Source: JALOTE01 sp031422195 (GTDB lineage: Bacteria; Pseudomonadota; Alphaproteobacteria; Rhizobiales; Rhizobiaceae). Taken from it: a stretch of DNA of 9,569 nt. The notes below the pieces were generated by a model. That model worked only from the letters and a program-made list of their open reading frames with translations, was not told where the DNA came from and made no database searches. This document shows, piece after piece, positions 6,158 to 9,569 of this stretch. Positions within the stretch are counted from its first letter, which is position 1. Every line of letters begins with the position of its first letter. Position numbers and translations under genes: made by a program. Location: NCBI GenBank assembly GCA_031422195.1, contig JANOPZ010000044.1, forward strand, positions 1 through 9,569, given 5' to 3'.

Positions 6158-8308
6158 ATGCAAAATACCCGCCTGAATCTTTCTGGCCTGAATGTCGATA
6201 CCGCGCTTGCAGATTTCATCAACAAAAAGGCGCTCTTGGGCACGAGCATTTCTTCCGAACATTTCTGGCAGGGTTTCTCCAAGCTGGTGCATGAATTGGC
6301 TCCGAAAAACCGTGCGCTGCTGGCCAAACGTGATGAATTACAAGGCAAAATTGACACCTGGCACAAAGCGCACTTTGGCAAAACCAACCCGAATGAGTAT
6401 CAGGCTTTTCTCGCTGACATTGGCTATCTGGTGCCGGAGCCCGATGATTTTAATATCGACACCACCAATGTTGACCCTGAAATTGCCAGTACCGCTGGCC
6501 CGCAGTTGGTCGTTCCGATCACCAATGCGCGTTATGCGTTGAATGCGGCCAATGCGCGCTGGGGTTCGCTGTATGATTGCCTTTATGGCACCGACGCGAT
6601 GGGCAGTGTTGCTCCCGCAGGCGGCTATGAGCGGGGCAGGGGTGCCCGCGTGGTTGCCCGTGCACGGGTTTTTCTTGATGAGTTTTTCCCGATTGACGGT
6701 GCTAGCCACGCCGACGTGCGGCGCTATTATATCAAAGACGGCGCGCTGCTGGTGGATGATCTGCCGCTGGTCAGCCCGGCAAAATTTGTGGGTTACACCG
6801 GCAACCCCAAAGCGCCCGACGTGGTGCTGCTCAAAAACAATGGCTTGCACGTTGAGCTGGTATTTGACCGCGCGCATTTTATTGGCAGCCGTGATCAGGC
6901 GATGCTGGCAGATGTGGTGCTGGAAAGCGCGCTTTCTGCCATCATGGATTGCGAAGATTCGGTTGCTTGCGTGGACGCTGAAGACAAGATTGAGGCCTAT
7001 GCCAATTGGTTGGGCTTGATGAAGGGCGACCTTGAAGCCGCGCTCGATAAGGGCGGCAAACAAATCACCCGCCGCATGAATGTTGACCGCAACTATACCG
7101 CGCCCGATGGTTCGCTGCTTGTGCTTAAGGGCCGGGCGCTCATGTGGATCCGCAATGTTGGCCACTTGATGACCAATCCCGCAATTTTGCTGGACGACGG
7201 CTCTGAAATTCCAGAAGGCCTGATGGATGCGATGGTGACGACATTGATCGCCATGCAAGACCTGACGAAGAAAAGCGGGCTAGCCAATTCGACCTGCGGC
7301 TCGGTTTATGTCGTTAAACCCAAAATGCACGGGCCGGAAGAAGTGGCGTTTGCCGACGAAATTTTCACGCGAGTTGAGCAAGTTCTGGGCTTGCCGCAAT
7401 ACACTGTCAAACTCGGCGTCATGGACGAAGAGCGCCGCACAACCGTCAACCTCAAAGCCTGTATCCGCGCCGCCCGTCACCGCATTGCCTTCATCAACAC
7501 TGGCTTTCTGGACCGTACCGGCGATGAAATTCACACCTCCATGGAGGCTGGCGTGTTCTCGCGCAAAGATTATATCAAGCGCAAATCATGGATAACAGCT
7601 TACGAGATTTTGAACGTTGATATCGGGCTTGAATGCGGGCTTTCAGGCAAGGCGCAAATCGGCAAAGGCATGTGGGCGATGCCGGATTTAATGGCCGCTA
7701 TGCTCGAACAAAAGATTGACCACCCGAAATCTGGCGCAACCTGCGCGTGGGTGCCGTCGCCGACAGCCGCCACGCTTCATGCGCTGCATTATCATAAAAT
7801 AGATGTTTTTGCCGTGCAGCGCAAAATCTCCGCTGGTGGCCGCCGTGCGTATCGCCAATCGCTTTTGGATATACCGCTTGCCGCGCATATCTCTTGGACT
7901 AAACCGCAAATTCTGCGCGAAGTTGAAAACAATGCACAGGGTATTTTAGGCTATGTCGTGCGCTGGATCGACCAGGGACTCGGCTGCTCCAAAGTGCCCG
8001 ACATCAACAATATCGGCCTGATGGAAGACCGCGCCACCTTGCGAATTTCATCCCAGCACATCGCCAACTGGCTGCGCCACAACATCGTTAGCCACGACGA
8101 AGTGATGAACATCATGCGCGACATGGCCTTCGTCGTTGACCGCCAAAACGCAGGCGACGCCGCCTATAAGCCGATGGGCAATGACCTTGAAGGTTCGGTT
8201 GCGTTTCAAGCCGCGTGCGAACTGGTGTTTGAAGGGGCGAAGCAGCCGAGCGGCTATACTGAGCCGGTGTTGCATAGGAGAAGGCTGGAGCTGAAGGCGG
8301 CGGGTTAA
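6158..8308 (+). CDS. glcB: Malate synthase G
   Basis: Condenses glyoxylate with acetyl-CoA and water to give malate and CoA, the second step of the glyoxylate shunt and the exit for glyoxylate made from glycolate or allantoin; a cytosolic, Mg2+-dependent monomer. The 716 residues match the usual length of about 720. Key residues are visible: Arg332 in WIRNVGHLM (transition-state arginine), Glu424 in VMDEERRTT and Asp452 in GFLDRTGDE (Mg2+ ligands, 28 residues apart as in the E. coli and M. tuberculosis enzymes), and the catalytic base Asp623 in LMEDRATLRISSQHIANWL. The barrel, the alpha/beta insertion (about 130-260) and the C-terminal cap are all present. ATG 6158 is preferred to the in-frame GTG at 6140 because a GGA ribosome site (6147-6149) lies 8 bases ahead and the N-terminus then fits the family. 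No other glyoxylate-cycle or glycolate oxidase gene is in the window. Its TAA overlaps the stop of the convergent neighbour. Confidence 0.97.
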   Translation: MQNTRLNLSGLNVDTALADFINKKALLGTSISSEHFWQGFSKLVHELAPKNRALLAKRDELQGKIDTWHKAHFGKTNPNEYQAFLADIGYLVPEPDDFNIDTTNVDPEIASTAGPQLVVPITNARYALNAANARWGSLYDCLYGTDAMGSVAPAGGYERGRGARVVARARVFLDEFFPIDGASHADVRRYYIKDGALLVDDLPLVSPAKFVGYTGNPKAPDVVLLKNNGLHVELVFDRAHFIGSRDQAMLADVVLESALSAIMDCEDSVACVDAEDKIEAYANWLGLMKGDLEAALDKGGKQITRRMNVDRNYTAPDGSLLVLKGRALMWIRNVGHLMTNPAILLDDGSEIPEGLMDAMVTTLIAMQDLTKKSGLANSTCGSVYVVKPKMHGPEEVAFADEIFTRVEQVLGLPQYTVKLGVMDEERRTTVNLKACIRAARHRIAFINTGFLDRTGDEIHTSMEAGVFSRKDYIKRKSWITAYEILNVDIGLECGLSGKAQIGKGMWAMPDLMAAMLEQKIDHPKSGATCAWVPSPTAATLHALHYHKIDVFAVQRKISAGGRRAYRQSLLDIPLAAHISWTKPQILREVENNAQGILGYVVRWIDQGLGCSKVPDINNIGLMEDRATLRISSQHIANWLRHNIVSHDEVMNIMRDMAFVVDRQNAGDAAYKPMGNDLEGSVAFQAACELVFEGAKQPSGYTEPVLHRRRLELKAAG

Positions 8309-9285
8309 ACTGCCTCAAACGCTGCGTTCAATTTTAACTCTTTGAGCGAACGTTTAACCGGCACTTGCCATTCCTCTCTGCCTTCAGCAAATGCGGCGTC
8401 TCTGGCATCAGAAAGGGCGTATGGGTCTCGTGCCTGCAGGGCTTCGATTAGAGCTTTAGCCTGAGCAAGGTCTTTCTGACGTTTTTGTGGGTTTACCAAT
8501 CGCTTCTGTGCAATGATCAATTTATGGACTGCATAGCGTGCCGGTTGCGGCACGAAGGCTGGAATGCCGGTGCCGTAAAGCACAGCGATTGGCACAGGGT
8601 TTTCGATCAGCCATTTTAAATGTTGTAATGGCGTGGCTCCGGCTTTTAGGTTTTTGAGCGGCATTGGGTTCGGGTCATCGCGCCGCAAAATTGGGGTCAA
8701 AAGATCAACCATGTAGCCGGATGCGCTGCGGAAACTTGATGGATAATCACGCGGGTTAAGACCCATGCGCCCGCTGAAAGTCGGGTCGGCGCGTTTAAGC
8801 ACGGTCTCAAGCGTGTCACCGTCTTGGTCCGCTGAAATTGCCAGCGACATTGTGGCCAAGTCCGCATCCTGCGTAATGATGCTGGCAAATGGCAGCACCG
8901 CGCCAATCACCGGCGGGTAGCATTGGTAGGCGGCAGTGCCGACCAGCACAGTTTGAGTGAGCAACCCGGAATCATCCAGCGCATCGAGCACATTGCCGAG
9001 TTCAGCAAGCGGCGCGGGCACACCGCCCACTTTTAATGCGGCAACAAGCTTGCGCCTTTGTTTGGCCAAATTGCTTTCAGCCTTAATGCTGGCAATACGC
9101 TGCTGCACGGCTTCATCATCTGCGCGGCCCAAAAACACATCGCGCCGCGTGGCCGCAACTGTGCGGCGGGAATAGGCATAATCTGCACCCTTAATGTGCT
9201 GAATGTAGATGGAGCCATGCCGCTCCGCCCGCGCATGGGCTTGCTGCACCAGATCTGCGTAAAGTGTTATCAAAGGCAGGTTCAT
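8305..9285 (-). CDS. GSU2403-type nucleotidyltransferase-fold protein
   Basis: A 326-residue protein that I recognise as the GSU2403-like nucleotidyltransferase-fold family (NTP_transf_8), of unsettled function. An N-terminal helical region follows the start MNLPLITLYADLVQQ, which resembles family N-termini; residues about 40-105 are charged and helical. The core begins with TVLVGTAAYQCY (112-123), standing for the hG(G/S) motif of polymerase-beta-like enzymes. TQDADLA (138-144) supplies the metal-binding D-x-D pair (Asp140, Asp142), and YMVDLLTP carries a candidate third carboxylate (Asp194). ARYAVHKLIIAQKR (249-262) recalls the PxxYxxxKLxAxxxR stretch of nucleotidyltransferases such as AbiEii. 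With these residues retained it is probably active, but the acceptor (protein, RNA or small molecule) is unknown. ATG 9285 has no Shine-Dalgarno and may be leaderless. No HEPN or other toxin partner is adjacent. The TAA stop lies in a TTAA shared with the convergent glcB stop. Confidence 0.75.
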   Translation of the reverse strand: MNLPLITLYADLVQQAHARAERHGSIYIQHIKGADYAYSRRTVAATRRDVFLGRADDEAVQQRIASIKAESNLAKQRRKLVAALKVGGVPAPLAELGNVLDALDDSGLLTQTVLVGTAAYQCYPPVIGAVLPFASIITQDADLATMSLAISADQDGDTLETVLKRADPTFSGRMGLNPRDYPSSFRSASGYMVDLLTPILRRDDPNPMPLKNLKAGATPLQHLKWLIENPVPIAVLYGTGIPAFVPQPARYAVHKLIIAQKRLVNPQKRQKDLAQAKALIEALQARDPYALSDARDAAFAEGREEWQVPVKRSLKELKLNAAFEAV

Positions 9286-9292
9286 GGCGTGA

Positions 9293-9321
9293 GTTATAGA
9301 CGTAAAATGAGATTATGTCTA
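9293..9321 (-). promoter_or_regulatory. Candidate leaderless promoter of the nucleotidyltransferase gene
   Basis: On the - strand: TAGACA (9316-9321), a 17-base spacer, TATAAC (9293-9298), each one mismatch from sigma-70 consensus. The -10 box ends 7 bases before the ATG at 9285, so transcription would begin at or next to the start codon. This agrees with the lack of any ribosome site there. If a downstream start were used instead, the message would have a leader. Confidence 0.5.
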
Positions 9322-9324
9322 TAA
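9294..9324. repeat. 8-base inverted repeat over the promoter boxes
   Basis: TTATAGAC (9294-9301) and GTCTATAA (9317-9324) are perfect inverted arms separated by 15 bases, 23 bases centre to centre (about two helical turns). The arms cover the -10 and -35 boxes of the candidate promoter, so a dimer bound here would block RNA polymerase. A separate direct repeat ATGAGATT occurs at 9307-9314 and 9332-9339. No regulator gene is visible. Confidence 0.4.
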
Positions 9325-9384
9325 TTTTGAGATGAGATTGTTGCAGACCGCAAATGGGAATTGGTCTGTAATATCTCTTTCTTA

Positions 9385-9496
9385 ATCTCTCCCCTTGCGG
9401 GAGAGATGTCGCCAATTCGGCGACAGAGAGGGGTAAATCTTCCAGCGCTGCTGATTGGGCCTACCCCCACCCTCTATCCCTCCCCTCAAGGGGGGC
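9385..9496. repeat. Palindromic intergenic mosaic repeat (RIME-like)
   Basis: Three consecutive hairpin units: a perfect 9-base stem ATCTCTCCC/GGGAGAGAT (9385-9393 with 9399-9407, loop CTTGC); a 7-base stem TGTCGCC/GGCGACA (9407-9413 with 9419-9425, loop AATTC); then a pyrimidine-rich stretch ending in CCCC-TCAA-GGGG (9482-9493). This composition is familiar from small palindromic mosaic elements scattered between genes in rhizobia and relatives, such as RIME; the exact class is not certain. Frames through it give the typical spurious peptide SPLAGEMSP. The first hairpins could also act in mRNA ending. The remaining 73 bases to the window end show no gene or signal. Confidence 0.65.
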
Positions 9497-9569
9497 AGTG
9501 TTTATTTTGGACTCTCGAATCGATTGCGATTGACGAACATATCGAGGGTGATGTGTAGCATTTCCCATG

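Noticed and set aside
6338..7258. 306-residue open frame on the - strand inside glcB
   Set aside because: It lies fully antisense to a highly conserved malate synthase region, resembles no family I know, is rich in His/Gln/Ile as mirror frames often are, and has no sensible ribosome site. Long antisense frames are common in genes with this codon bias.
9361..9558. 65-residue + strand frame at the right end
   Set aside because: It is a translation of the palindromic mosaic repeat (SPLAGEMSP and PTLYPSPQGG), a well-known source of false gene calls.

Overview
The window looks like ordinary chromosome from an alphaproteobacterium, most likely of the Rhizobiales/Hyphomicrobiales. The evidence is the style of the DNA polymerase I and malate synthase G proteins, promoter-like boxes resembling the alphaproteobacterial CTTGAC/CTATAT pattern, moderate GC content, and a palindromic mosaic repeat at the right edge of a kind common between genes in rhizobia and relatives. 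The genus cannot be fixed from the sequence alone.

Layout from left to right: (1) the 3' part of polA on the + strand, cut by the window start; (2) on the - strand, a ParD/ParE-type toxin-antitoxin pair whose toxin gene converges on polA with a 12-base gap; (3) further right on the - strand, a complete GMC-family FAD oxidoreductase (choline dehydrogenase-like); (4) a 98-base divergent intergenic region with a 10-base perfect palindrome; (5) on the + strand, a lone hydantoinase/oxoprolinase (HyuA-like) ATPase-fold protein; (6) on the + strand, malate synthase G (glcB) with its own candidate promoter; (7) on the - strand, a GSU2403-type nucleotidyltransferase-fold protein whose stop codon overlaps that of glcB in a shared TTAA; (8) a non-coding right end with a candidate leaderless promoter lying inside an inverted repeat, followed by the mosaic repeat.

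The genes do not form one pathway. polA is housekeeping DNA repair and replication. glcB is central carbon metabolism (glyoxylate to malate). The GMC oxidase and the HyuA-like protein share a divergent control region and may belong to one catabolic function, but nothing in the sequence names the substrate. The ParDE pair has its own promoter and acts as an independent addiction or stress module. The nucleotidyltransferase gene is the least understood in the window; its family has no settled role and its promoter region looks self-contained and repressible.

I found no CRISPR array, tRNA, rRNA, transposase, phage gene or clearly new multi-gene system. The points most worth checking are the nucleotidyltransferase with its leaderless, operator-like promoter, the ParDE promoter with iterated boxes, and the unusual architecture of the HyuA-like protein, which has no HyuB partner here.
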